From positions 517,460,274-517,524,273 of the forward strand of contig CM046878.1 in the NCBI GenBank assembly GCA_025667525.1: DNA of 64,000 nt. The letters are read 5' to 3'. Origin of the DNA: Glebionis coronaria. Lineage: Eukaryota > Streptophyta > Magnoliopsida > Asterales > Asteraceae. The position numbers and the translations under genes were made by a program. The notes beneath the pieces are model-generated. The model had not been told where the DNA came from, did no database searches, and saw only the letters and a list, made by a program, of their open reading frames with translations. Shown here piece after piece: positions 26,936 to 37,962 of the stretch (the first letter of the stretch is position 1; each line of letters starts with the position of its first letter).

Positions 26936-27506
26936 TGAAAAATATTTACAACTTTTATTCGAGCTTTATGTACACCTCCGTGTCGTTCTTGAGCGACATT
27001 TCTAGGTGCGTCCATATTATCGATACTGAAAGACATGTCGAGGAGAATATTTGTAAAACCCGCATGCTTTTACCATGAACAGTACACTTAGTAAACGTAC
27101 GTACATATAAAAACTTTCCTTTTATAGCATGAACACGTGTCACGATTAGTAATTACAGAAGTTATGTACGTATTATAACACGATAAGTATTAAGTACGTG
27201 ATAGTACACGATAGTTATTAACAATAATAATTATAATCACGAACATGAAATCATGAACGTAAAAATCACGAACATGTAATTACGTACTTAACTAATATAA
27301 TACAATTAATATTGTTACATACAAGTACTTAAATATAACACGAACATTTAATAATAACACGAAAATACGAACGTACGAACACGTAAATTAAAACACGGGA
27401 AAACTTCGGGGTTTTTCCCTTGTGGGCCCTACAAGCCGCGGCACCAAACAGAAAAGGGGCCAAGCCCATTTGATTGTTAGTAAATAAACAAAAAGGGTTA
27501 ACACCT

Positions 27507-29083
27507 TGATGCGTCCGTCGTGTGATGGATTTGTAGAACAAGTTTTAAATTTATAACACGAATTACCGGATTGACTAAAAATGCACGGGAAAGTATAACC
27601 CTTTCATTTATGTATAGCTTTTATGTGGTAATACTGAGATCGTTCACGGGGATTTGGAAAACCTATGATCATTCAAAAATGAAACTATAATCGTTGATTG
27701 TAGCAATTGGTGACAAACAAATAACAAGTAAAATGATGAGATGAATAATAAGATTAAAGCAACACTTGGTAAGGACTAGTTTGAGCATTCGCAGTGGTAT
27801 GATTGTGATGACACGTTTAACAAATATGATTATGATAATTAGATGGATAATCCAATCTATTGTTTTCAAAAGCTTTAATCTTCGTCAAGACTTTGGTTAA
27901 AGAAAACAAGCAATAGACTCGATCACTCAATTCAAGACTTAATTCAATTTCAACATATTTGATTCACGGTCGTTTTACGAATTTGCTAACATTTATAATT
28001 ATGTTTCTTGATAATCAAAACTTCTTAAGAAATGATCAATACAAAAGATAGCCAATCATAGACAAACCGGCTATGACTTGTTGATAGAAAATAACCCTTT
28101 CGACCTTTGAAATCTTCACCAACAAATTAAGTTTTGATAACAATTGTCACAAAATAAGTACCAATGGTTCATAGGAAAGCTTGACATTGAAATAAACATA
28201 AATCACAATCACAACCACTACTTCATACCACAAACATCATCCTACCAGGTGTAGAATGAGATTTAGCTACTCATAACAAATGATGAAATAAACTCTAAAA
28301 TAATAGTCTTAGAAGTCATAATCAAGAGTCTTACAAAGTGGAAATATGTTGCTAATGATTAGGGTAATGATCCCTAAGAGTTTCGTGATGTTAACTTTGC
28401 TTTTCGGACTCCAAAAGTGACTTTTCTTGCACCACCTTGCTCAAATCCAGGAATGGAGGTTTGGACAAGGTTGAGAGTGTTATTTGGTGGTTATGAAAGA
28501 GTAATTAAAGTACTAATGAGTTGTTGTGAAAGTCTTATGATTACATGACCCCTAGGGTCTTATTATAGGCAAAGTTGATGGCACAGAGTGAATGCATGGC
28601 TTGGAGCCAAAGACAAATACTTGGAGCCAAAGAGAAGTGCTTGGAGCCAAAGCAAGTCTAGAAACTTCTTGTATGATCTTGCATGTATGTAGACACAATT
28701 TCTGCCTACACAAATGTTGGTGGCATCTTCATCATGTTGGTGGCTTCTTTGATGATTTATGCAAGTGGCAACTTGATGGTGCTGGTGGCATCTTCATGCT
28801 GATTGACTTGTATGCTCCTTGGAAATAGTTGTTCTTGCACCCGAAATTGATCTTCAAAGGCTTGTAACTTGTACACGGGTCTTGAACTTGACTAGGATTC
28901 TTCGTACTCGTACTAATCTTTGCATTTGCGTTGTTTTACACTTCATTCCTGCAATTGGCTACACAAAGACTTGCAAACACAATTGGGCACAAATATGCAC
29001 AAAAGTATCATAGATATAATCAATATACATGTACAAAAGTACGGATAACGCTCCCAAAAACATGTTGGATTTGGGCGTTATCA
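27507..29083. mobile_element. Solo LTR nested in element D 5' LTR
   Basis: The insert begins TGATGCGTCC and ends GCGTTATCA and is flanked by the 5-base duplication CACCT (27502-27506, 29084-29088). D's 3' LTR shows the empty site (AACACCTTTTCATTT near 37491). It has TG..CA ends, no primer site, purine tract or coding sequence, and 1,577 bases, which fits a solo LTR. It includes three copies of CTTGGAGCCAAAG at a 20-base period (28601, 28621, 28641). Family not recognised; in reverse it starts TGATAACGCCC. Confidence 0.9.
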
Positions 29084-29384
29084 CACCTTTTCATTTAACA
29101 GAGTTTTTGAAGAAAATCAAAAATCCTAGCTCTTCCTTTTTTCTCTCTTTGGCCGGCGGCAAGAACAAACACCAAGGGTGTTTGGTTTGAGTTTTGATTA
29201 AATTAAATTCAAGGATCGTGTTCGTGTTATTGGTTCTCCAATCATTACACACATTCGGTAATCCCTAAAACCTTTTATTTTTATTCTTTTTATTAATTAT
29301 TAACACATGAGATCATGGGATTAAATAAACAAGAATTAAAAACATGCACGTAATCATGGGGGTAAAATTAAGGGTTTTGTTCGG

Positions 29385-29760
29385 GTTTGGTTGCTCGGCC
29401 GACACTCAACCGAGAGCCCAAGGCTCTCGGCGTGTCTTTGATCGCGCCAGCAACCGAGATCTAGGATCTTGGTGGTGTTGGTCTCGGTCGGCAGCAGTGG
29501 ACAAGGGACGCCGACTCGCGTCGGGGTGTCCTTGTGGTTCGGTTGGGGTTTCGGCAGCAAGCAGCCACACAGCCGGTGGCGGCATGGGTCAAGCAGGGGA
29601 AACGCGGCTGCAACAGGGGCAACCACCGGCACACAGCCGTTGGGAACACCGTTGTGGTCAGCGGCTAGCCGAGAGGTAACCATCGGCTTAAGCCGGTGGC
29701 AGTTTTAACAAGGACAGTGGCAACTAGCCGACCCGGTTTGCCACTGTTAAAGAGGTGTTT
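29385..29760. other. GC-rich hairpin island in element D LTR
   Basis: Counterpart of 23270-23640 in A. CCGAGAGCC/GGCTCTCGG lies at 29410-29430, with loop CAA here against CTT in A. CCATCGGC/GCCGGTGG lies at 29680-29699 with one G-T pair. Overlapping frames on both strands here are by-products of high GC. Confidence 0.8.
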
Positions 29761-29925
29761 GTTTGGTCCGGTTCAAGGGTGAATTCGGTCCGGTTCATGA
29801 CTTATAGTTTATTTAATTAACATGATATTATTAATAAACTATACTATAATCACATGACTTATGTTCTTAACCAGTTAACTTAAGCTTATATTATTAGCTT
29901 ATTAATTCAGCTTAATTCTAGATAT

Positions 29926-30071
29926 GGAAACTTTCTAATTCAGGAAACTTACTATTTTTGGAAACTTTCTATTTTTAGAAACTAATCTATTTTAATAAGT
30001 TAATCTATTTTTGGAAACTTTCTATTTTTGGAAACTTTCTATTTTAGGAAACCTGCTATTTTTAAGAAGTT
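29926..30071. repeat. Tandem ~18-bp repeats in element D LTR
   Basis: Imperfect copies of GGAAACTTTCTATTTTT, the reverse complement of the block in A at 22624-22792. Confidence 0.85.
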
Positions 30072-31008
30072 ACTATTATTACACAACAAGTATAATAATA
30101 CAAGAAATACAAGTAGTACTTAATCAGAATATGTAGAATACATGATAAACACATCATAACATTAAAATCAGTAAAACAAGACATGAACATATTGTTGATA
30201 CCAAACTTAGATCGATTTAGCTTGTGTAAACGAGATTAAATCAAGTTAAACACGTAGAGAAACTTTGTTGTATATGAGAGAATTCAAGTATTATGCGGAA
30301 TTAATACTTAAACAAGAACACACAAACAAGATAAACCAAACTTTCACTCTGATTGATTAATCAAACTTGCGTACAATGAAAGTGTAAAACATATATTAAA
30401 CTAAAACCTAAAGGCCTCCTTTGTTAGATTAAGGAGCCTTGTACATGAGTCTACGTATCAGTTATTTTAGGTAAAGATAAACATAAGGAATACATTGTCG
30501 AACATATCTTTACTAGAAACATACTAGAAACATAAAACGTGTAGACTAAGTCTTCTATCAGTGATTGACTTCTTCTTATCAACGCTTGACTTCTTCCTGT
30601 CAACGCTTGTCCTGTCAACGCTTGATTTCTTCCTATCAGCGTCCAAATTGCTCTTGTCAGCGTCCAAGTGTCTTGACTACATTTTATTCCCAACACATAT
30701 AAAACAAGCTAAGACATGATAGAATCAGTTACGTACTCAGCAAACAGAATGCTTATACATGTACCCTATTTATGTAGCATTAGTGAGATCAAAGTAGGAC
30801 TTCCATTCTTTCGTCTTCTTCGTTCAGTGGACATAAAGTACGGATTTCTCGTCCCTTCAGTATGACATTCTTTCCTTATTAGGATTCCCCGTTTGCAGCC
30901 AACTGTTTTCCCAGTATTTGTTTTATATGTTTGATACTTATGTTAGAATAAGATCCTAAGCCATATACATGCATGACCAGTGTCACCTAGTTATGGAGGT
31001 ACCATAAC

Positions 31009-31035
31009 CATAACACTGGAGGCACCAGTGTTATG
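31009..31035. other. Perfect 11-bp hairpin in element D LTR
   Basis: CATAACACTGG and CCAGTGTTATG enclose the loop AGGCA. The homologous hairpin in A is at 22141-22167. Confidence 0.8.
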
Positions 31036-31808
31036 ACTTCCCCACGGCGAAGTGATTGCTCGTGGCGTCCATTTTCAGCTTTGGCCATTATATTATATTA
31101 TCATGTGGGGCATATGGGTGCATCCTAGTTACATGTTTAGTATTATCAGAGTGAATGCGATGTGTGCCTTGCATCCTTCACTAGGAGTTGATCCCTCCTA
31201 CCCAGACTATTTAATTAGAGGCAACCCCTCTAATTGCATGACGAGGTCTCCCCTCCAAGTATTCATGTACGGTGGAACCTCATGACCTATATGGGCTATT
31301 TGGCTAATTAATACAGATTTTCATAGAAACATAAGTCTTTTCAAACTATAAAACCAGATTTATGAACATGAATCCAGATTGCTTAGAACTTATAATATTC
31401 CGCTACTATTAGTCTTATACGCTTATGCTATTCCATGTCATACTTGTATATCTGTGCACTGAGCGTTATGCTCATCCGTTTTCCTTTCATGTTCCCAAAG
31501 GGCATGTACTCAAGGGCGCTCGTAGACTTTAAGCGTACGTGCATATGGATTGGAAGCTATCTAGCTTTCTATACTTTATGCATTTCATCATACATTTTGC
31601 TACTTATTTATTTGGACATTGTTTAGTCCTTTTCCTTTACAGTACTTATGTTTGTGTGTGATGAGCTTATACTTGGGGTATCGATGTTTGTTTCCGGTAT
31701 TTCCTTTCATGGTCATTTAATGTTTTTAAGACATTTACCTTGTATGCTTTGATGACACACCATAATCACGCGTGACATTCCATTTACCAAAATGGGGTGT
31801 TACAATTA

Positions 31809-31825
31809 TGGTATCAGAGCCAAGG
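31809..31825 (+). other. Element D primer binding site (tRNA-Met type)
   Basis: TGGTATCAGAGCCAAGG, four bases after the LTR end at 31804. Confidence 0.9.
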
Positions 31826-32243
31826 CTTTGACCTGTGGGCTCTCAAAACACGACCTGTGATTAGTGGGTAGTCACTATGGTCTTCCTAGAACTGACAGTC
31901 GGTTTTCATGCATTCATTGTTTTCATGCATTCATGTCATATGTCATTGTCGCAGGTTTATGACTAAGTAATGGTTGGTACAGGACTGGCCCTATTTAGTC
32001 GCATGTGCTTTTATTGAAACTTTTAACTTTGGGACCGACCCATAGGCGTCCCGTCGCCATGTCTTTTATTTTGGGTGAACTGACCTTAGGCGTTTACCCT
32101 CACGCATATAAAAGTTTTCATAAACTGCATCATGCATTCATGCACTGTTTTTCCTGCATAAAATTTTTCTCATGATTTATTGGCAATTTTTTTTCATGTG
32201 TATATATTATTTTTTAATCATGCATTTTGTTTTATACTGTCAG
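31826..32243 (+). other. Element D untranslated leader
   Basis: About 420 bases between the primer site and the gag ATG, matching A's leader without the MITE. It contains the empty MITE target site near 31855-31870. It has several short upstream ATGs and no meaningful frame. Confidence 0.75.
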
Positions 32244-33128
32244 ATGGTTCTTACACGCGAGCAGGAACAACTCAATGCAGCAGTCCAAGCTGCGATGCAG
32301 GCTTTGCTTCCTCAGCTGAGGAACGATATCAGGGCCAAGGTGTAAGCTGCCAACAATCAGCACCAGCACCAGCATCCTATTCTTCCTCCTCCTCCTCAAG
32401 CAACACTGGTCACATGGCTGGAGAGATTCAACAAGCAACGTCCTCGATCCTTCGAGAGAACTGACTGCCCTAATGAGGCTGAAAGCTGGTTGGCTTATAT
32501 CGAGAAGATATTTGATGCCATGGGCTACGACCCCGTCTTCAAGTCGAGGTTGGCCCTTTTACAAGTTCGAAGGCGACGTACTAGGATGGTGGAAGGCAGT
32601 GAAGCAGTCTGAAGGAGGTGACAATTGGGTGGTTGGCTTGACTTGGGCTCAGTTCGGGGAGTTGGTGATTGGACAGTTCTTCCCCAAGGCTGAGCAAGAT
32701 AAGTTGAAGAGGGTGTACCACGGGATCAGACAGAGAGCTAGGGAAAACAACAACGAGTTCATGCAACGATTTCTTCGTTTGTGTGGTTTTCTTGGCGCAG
32801 CAGCAGGTATTGCCGAAGAGCAAGCATACCACTTTCGTTGAGCTCTTCGTACATCGGTTACCAACAAATTGGTGTGTGCTACCTTCAACACGGTGGCACA
32901 AGTAGCCGATGCAGCACGTAAGCTGGAGATGATGCAAGAGAGAGAGAAATTCGGGGAACCAGAGAGACCCGAGAAGAGGCAGAAGACTGGGGACCGGTCT
33001 CAACCGGCTACTCAACAACAGCCTACTCAGCCCAAGGGTAACGGTCAGACTCAAGACCGTTCTGCTACGGATAGGTGTAGTGGTAATGATAATTACCATA
33101 ACAACGCTGGAAACTCCAACAGCAGCAG

Positions 33129-33202
33129 GTCCCTACACTTACTCATTTCTTATGTTGCACGTTTATGATTCATAATTCTGACACTTTAGCATCTTCTACT
33201 AG
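33129..33202 (+). other. Putative intron 1 in element D gag (74 nt)
   Basis: It begins AG|GTCCCTACACTT and ends TTCTACTAG|GAAT, with TTCTGAC as a possible branch site. Retention leads to TGA at 33166. Removal joins phase 2 to phase 2 and keeps the frame. Confidence 0.55.
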
Positions 33203-33267
33203 GAATCATGGTAACGGAAGGGACCAGGACCGAAGAGGTTCAGAGCCTAACCGTACAGCTATCACTG

Positions 33268-33342
33268 GTATTACGTCTTAAGATTTTCCGCATTGTCCTT
33301 TTGTACCTATAAAACATGTCTCATGTGTAATTTTCCGAACAT
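33268..33342 (+). other. Putative intron 2 in element D gag (75 nt), acceptor mutated
   Basis: It begins G|GTATTACG and ends CCGAACAT|GC, where A has GAAACAG|GC, so the 3' AG has become AT. Retention gives TAA at the fifth codon. The nearest downstream AG would shift the frame. The zinc knuckle lies beyond it. Confidence 0.55.
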
Positions 33343-33483
33343 GCTCCCAGCCAGCAAGGGCACCTGCTGGAGGGTACACTTACCCTCTCTGCACTACCTG
33401 CAACTATAGGCACCCAAGGCCATGTCGTCGCGACAACGATGCTTGCTTCAAGTGTGGCTTTACTGGCCATCGCATGGAGGACT

Positions 33484-34212
33484 GCCGCAAGGGTGAGATG
33501 GAGGGAACATCTGGACATGCTGATTCCAAGCCACCACCTACTAGTGGACGGGTGTACACGACTTCTCGCGATAGGCCAACAAGTCTACAGGTACCATCAC
33601 CGGAATCTTGTATATGTATGGTCAAGCTGCATATGTTTTATTTGACACGGGTGCTATTCACTCGATCATTTCTACTGCTTATGCCAAGAATGCTAGGATA
33701 TCCCTTATGCAATTAGAGAATGTGTTAAACATTTCAACCCCTTTAAGAGACTCTGTACGCATAACCCATGGGTACAAGAGCCTCCCCTAGAGTTTGACGA
33801 CAAGATTCGTCCTGTTGACGCACTTCCTTTGGATATGTGCGATTTTGACATGATATTAGGCATGGACTGGCTATCCAAACATCACACCACCATTGACTGT
33901 CATACATATCGGATCATCTTCGGTGATGTAAATGCACCATAGTACATTCACAACGGGTTCGTACCCGGAAGGTCTATACAAATAATTTCAACCTTACAAG
34001 CACGTGAACTATTGTCACATGGTTGTGAGGGCAATCTTGCGACTGTTCATGATTTGGAGGCTAAATCTCCATCTATTCAGAATCATTCGATCGTGTCAGA
34101 ATTCCCAGACGTGTTTCCAGAAGAACTTTCGGGCATACCACCTGCTCGTGAAGTGGAGTTTAATATTGATCTCATCCCAGGAGCTTAGCCAATATCTAAG
34201 GCTCCTTATCGC
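33484..34212 (+). pseudogene. pol: Element D protease and linker to RT
   Basis: The aspartic protease core YVLFDTGAIHSIIS (near 33640) is intact at the DTG. The order then follows MCDFDMILGMDWLSKHH-type sequence (near 33835) and the RT entry block SEFPDVFPEELSGIPPAREV (near 34100). One-base indels near 33577 and 33793 and stops at 33943 (TAG) and 34186 (TAG) break translation. The protease would process the Gag-Pol polyprotein. Confidence 0.8.
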
Positions 34213-36969
34213 ATGGATCCCATAGAGCTGAAGGAGTTAAAGGAACAACTTCAGGAACTGTTAGGACGCGGTTTCATTCGACCCAGTGCTTCTCCATGGG
34301 GCGCACCTATTTTGTTTGTAAATAAGAAGGACGACAGCATGTGTCTGTGCATAGACTATCGTGAGCTTAACAAGATCACCATCAGGAATAGGTATCCGTT
34401 GCCACGCATTGATGACTTGTTTGACCAACTCCAAGGGGCCAAACATTTCTCCAAGATTAATCTGGGGTCGGGCTATCATCAGTTATGGGTTAAGGAGCAG
34501 GACATCGCCAAGACTACTTTTCGTACACGCTATGGGCACTACGAGTTTGTAGTCATGCCTTTTGGCCTTACCAATGCTCCAACTATTTTCATGGATTTGA
34601 TGAACCGTATCTTCCATGAGTTCCTGGACAAGTTCGTTATTGTCTTCATTGACGACATTCTGATTTTCTCTAAGTCAAAGGAGGAACACGAAGACCATCT
34701 TCGTACTGTACTACAGATAATTCGCCAGAAGCACATGTATGCTAAATTCTCTAAGTGCGAGTTCTGGTTAGACAAGGTGGCGTTCCTAGGCCACATTGTA
34801 TCAACAGAAGGAATTACCATGGATCCAGCAAAGGTTGAGGCTATTACCAAGTGGCCAAGACCGACCTTAGCGACTGAAGTTCACAGTTTCTTAGGCTTAG
34901 TTGGTTACTACCGTAGGTTCGTAGAGAACTTTTCCCATTTAGCTCTGCCATTGACCAAACTGATGCGGATAGGGGATAAATTCGTTTGGACTGAAGAAAG
35001 AGAGAAGAGCTTTGAAGACCTAAAGCAGAAGTTAGTATCTTCACCGATTCTTACTCTCCCATCTGGTACAAGTGGATTTCAAATCTACAGTGATGCTTCA
35101 AGGAAGGTACTTGGTTGTGTTCTCATGCAACATGGGAAAGTGATTGCGTATGCTTCACGGCAGCTTAAGCCTTATGAGGAGAACTACCTGACGCATGACC
35201 TGGAACTTGCAGCAGTCGTGTTTGCATTGAAGATATGGAGGCACTACTTGTATGGAGAATCATGTGATATCTTCACAGATCACAAGAGCCTGTAATACAT
35301 CTTCACTCAACGTGAATTGAACATGATACAGAGAAGAAGGTTAGAGTTGTTGAAGGATTATGACATTAATCTGCAGTATCATCCCGGCAAGGCAAATTTA
35401 GTGGCAGATGCACTTAGTAGAAAGTCCGGTATGATCAACGGCATTAAAATTAAGGAAGAGATTATAAGAGACTTGGAGCGACTAGACATTGAGATCATGG
35501 TACGTGGACAACACGGTTATTGGGCTAATCTTAGAGTGGAACCTGAGTTACTCTCTAGGATCAAGGAAGCTCAGAAGGATGATGGTGAAATTTGGGCGAT
35601 CATTCAGAACTTAGATCAGCAGACGGTGTTTCGGTTAGATGACGATGGTATCATATGGCAGGGCACCAGACTTTGTGTTCCTGATGATCTTACTATTAAG
35701 GAAGCGTTATTAGCTGAATCTCATAGCTCCCCATTCTCCATTCATCCTAGTTCAACCAAGATGTACCACGACATCAAGCAGTACTTTTGGTAGAGTGGTA
35801 TGAAACAGGATGTTGCAACTTATGTCTCCAAATGTCTTACCTGTCAGCGGGTTAAGATCGAGCATCAGCGGTCTAGTGGTCTAATACAACCGTTAGACAT
35901 TCCAAAGTGGAAGTGGGACAAGATCACCATGGATTTTGTTACTGGTCTTCCGCAGACCAAGAGGAGGCATGATGCGATTTGGGTTATCGTTGATCGACTT
36001 ACTAAGTTAGCTCATTTCTTACCGATCCACAAGGATGCTCCGGTCAGCAAACTCGACGATACTTATAAGAAGAAGATCATGAGACTTCATGGTGCTCCAT
36101 CCAGTATCGTCTCGGACAGAGATCCTCGGTTCACTTCGCGATTTTGGAAGAGTCTGCAGAAAGCTTGGGGTACAAAACTTAAGCTTAGCACGGCTTTTCA
36201 TCCTCAAACAGACGGACAATCGGAGCGGACTATTCAGACATTAGAAGACATGCTCCAAGCATGTGCATTGGATTAGACACGAGACTGGGATGATTATATA
36301 TGTTTAGTAGAGTTTGCGTACAACAACAGTTGGCACGCCAGCATTAAGTGTACACCATTCGAAATGTTGTATGGCAGGAAGTGTCGCGCCCAAATCTGCT
36401 GGGATCAGGTTGGTAAGCGAACACTTGAAGGACAGGAGATGATTGAGTTGACCAACGAGAAGGTCGCTGTAGCTAAGCAGAAATTGCAGGAAGCTCGTAC
36501 ACGTCAGAAGAGTTATGCAGACAAGCATCGTAGGGACTTACATTTCAACGTATGAGATCATGTCTTTCTTAAGGTATCACCGGTACGTGGTGTTAGACGT
36601 TTTGGAATCAAAGCGAAACTCAGTCCTCGATTCATCGGACCATTTGATGTTATCGGGCGAGTCGGTGAAGTATCTTATCGTTTAGCGTTACCTCCGCAGC
36701 TTTCTCACGTTCATGACGTTTTCTATGTGTCCTTACTCAGAGGGTAAAATTATAATCCCCTTCACATGGTTCAGTATCCACTGGAATAGATTCGTGAAGA
36801 TCTTACCTTCATAGAGGAACCCGAACGAGTTCTTGACAGGCAAGAACGAGTCATGAGGAAGAAGACGATTCCATTCGTCAAAATCCTTTGGAGGGATCAT
36901 ACCGAGCGGGAAGCCACTTGGGAAACAGAGGAGTCTATCCGGGCTTCTTACCCTCATTTCATATTTTGA
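34213..36969 (+). pseudogene. pol: Element D reverse transcriptase, RNase H, integrase and chromodomain
   Basis: One continuous frame of 919 codons shows no frameshift but six nonsense codons (35293, 35791, 36274, 36553, 36745, 36787). Order: RT with [14 protein letters not shown] (catalytic DD intact, near 34635); RNase H with [14 protein letters not shown] (near 35085) and a Leu-rich end at DHKSL; the integrase H-H-C-C finger from HPSSTKMYHD to CLTCQRVK (35740-35870); the integrase DDE residues in ITMDFVTGLP, IVSDRDPRF and GQSERTIQTLED; the [19 protein letters not shown] block; and a chromodomain with VKILWRDHTEREATWE before the TGA at 36967. Chromodomain and domain order place it in the Tekay group of chromoviruses, whose integrase tail is thought to bind heterochromatin. 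Confidence 0.92.
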
Positions 36970-37028
36970 ATTCGGGTATGTTCCTCTTTCAGTTTATTTT
37001 ATCTATAATTCGGGGACGAATTATTCTT

Positions 37029-37043
37029 TTTAGGGGGGAGAGT
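37029..37043 (+). other. Element D polypurine tract
   Basis: TTTTAGGGGGGAGAGT directly before the 3' LTR start TGTAAAACC. Confidence 0.9.
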
Positions 37044-37707
37044 TGTAAAACCTGCATGCTTTTACCATGAACAGTACACTTAGTAAACGTACGTACATAT
37101 AAAAACTTTCCTTTTATAGCATGAACACGTGTCACGATTTGTAATTATAGAAGTTATGTACGTATTATTACACGATAAGTATTAAGTACGTGATAGTACA
37201 CGATAATTATTAACAATAATAATTATAATCACGAACATGAAATCATGAACGTAAAAATCACGAACACGTAATTACGTACTTAATTAATAAAATACGATTA
37301 ATATCGTTACATACAAGTACTTAAATATAACACGAACATTTAATTATAACACGAAAACACGAACGTACGAACACGTAAATTAAAACACGGAAAAACTTTG
37401 GGTTTTCCCTTGTGGGCCCTACAAGCTGTGGCACCAAAGAGAAAAGGGGCCAAGCCCATTTGATTTTTTGTAAATAAACAAAAAGGGTTAACACCTTTTC
37501 ATTTAACAGAGTTTTTGAAGAAAATCAAAAACCCTAGCTCTTCCTTTTTTCTCTCTTTGGCCGGCGGCAAGAACAAACACCAAGGGTGTTTGATTTGAGT
37601 TTTGATTAAATTAAATTCAAGGATCGTGTTCGTTTTATTGTTCTCCAATCATTACACGCATTTGGTAATCCGTAAAACCTTTTATTTTTATTCTTTTTAT
37701 TAATTAT
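37044..37707 (+). repeat. Element D 3' LTR, truncated
   Basis: It matches 27052-29300 minus the solo LTR and stops at TTAATTAT (37707), where unrelated sequence begins. About 2.5 kb is missing. It shows the empty site of the solo LTR. Confidence 0.9.
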
Positions 37708-37962
37708 GTCCCACAAAGTGTATGTCTCTGCACTAGGGAGTGATTCATTTCTGTTTAAAAAGCACTTTAATGACCCTGCACCCTCTAGACAGTACTCAGG
37801 CTAACAACAACCTCAATACACATATGTCTTAATCGAGAGTGTCTAAACATCACTCACCCACTCGGTTTCATCATTAAAAGAGTCCTAAATAATTTATTCT
37901 TTTAGGGGGGGTGAATAATCATCCTCAACCTTCCTAGGGACAGCGTAATAGGCGATCATCAC
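37708..37962 (+). other. Flank between D and H: Copia-derived sequence with one tandem unit
   Basis: No coding frame. Its last ~87 bases (37876-37962) are a tandem unit (AAAAGAGTCC, a hairpin-like centre, TTTTAGGGGG, CATCCTCAACC) that continues after H at 49367. Confidence 0.7.

Larger units (their letters stand above)
24176..27051 (-). mobile_element. Element E: Copia element, 3' part
   Basis: In minus orientation it shows internal non-coding sequence, a purine tract (24543-24556) and a complete 3' LTR (24176-24542). It interrupts A's LTR at 24175/24176 and is itself cut by D at 27051/27052. Its interior matches, in reverse, the module at 55735-57412 of element F. No coding domain remains. 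Confidence 0.8.
27052..31804 (+). repeat. Element D 5' LTR (with nested solo LTR)
   Basis: It starts TGTAAAACCCG and ends GGTGTTACA before the primer site. Its own length without the 1,577-base insert and its target duplication is about 3.17 kb. It contains ACGT-rich words near its start, a GC hairpin island, the GGAAACTTTCTATTTTT tandem block and an 11-bp hairpin. Confidence 0.9.
32244..33480 (+). pseudogene. gag: Element D gag with two intron-like segments
   Basis: The start ATG at 32244 (MVLTREQEQLNAAV) matches A. Capsid blocks include NEAESWLAYIEKIFDAMGYD (near 32480) and EFMQRFLRLCGFLGAAAG (near 32757). Defects: TAA at 32343, one extra base near 32560, TGA at 32842. After two intron-like segments (33129-33202, 33268-33342) an intact CCHC knuckle, CFKCGFTGHRMEDC, follows at about 33442-33483. 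The exon-like piece between the segments is 65 nt, as in A. The protein would form the virus-like particle and bind RNA; here it is not translatable as it stands. Confidence 0.85.
27052..37707 (+). mobile_element. Element D: Tekay-type Ty3 chromovirus, 3' LTR truncated
   Basis: Layout: 5' LTR (27052-31804, containing a solo LTR), primer site, leader, gag, protease, RT, RNase H, integrase with chromodomain, purine tract and the first 664 bases of the 3' LTR. It is the same family as A, in opposite orientation. The two LTRs differ by roughly 4-5 percent in the first 450 bases by eye, so D is older than H or C. It inserted in E; the right-hand target duplication is lost with the 3' LTR end. Confidence 0.9.

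Noticed and set aside
29344..29708. Overlapping GC-rich frames on both strands (up to 111 codons)
   Set aside because: They fall in the GC-rich hairpin island of an LTR and are not conserved as frames in the A copy.
32581..33099. 172-codon minus-strand frame
   Set aside because: Antisense of gag in element D, which is recognised on the plus strand by conserved motifs.
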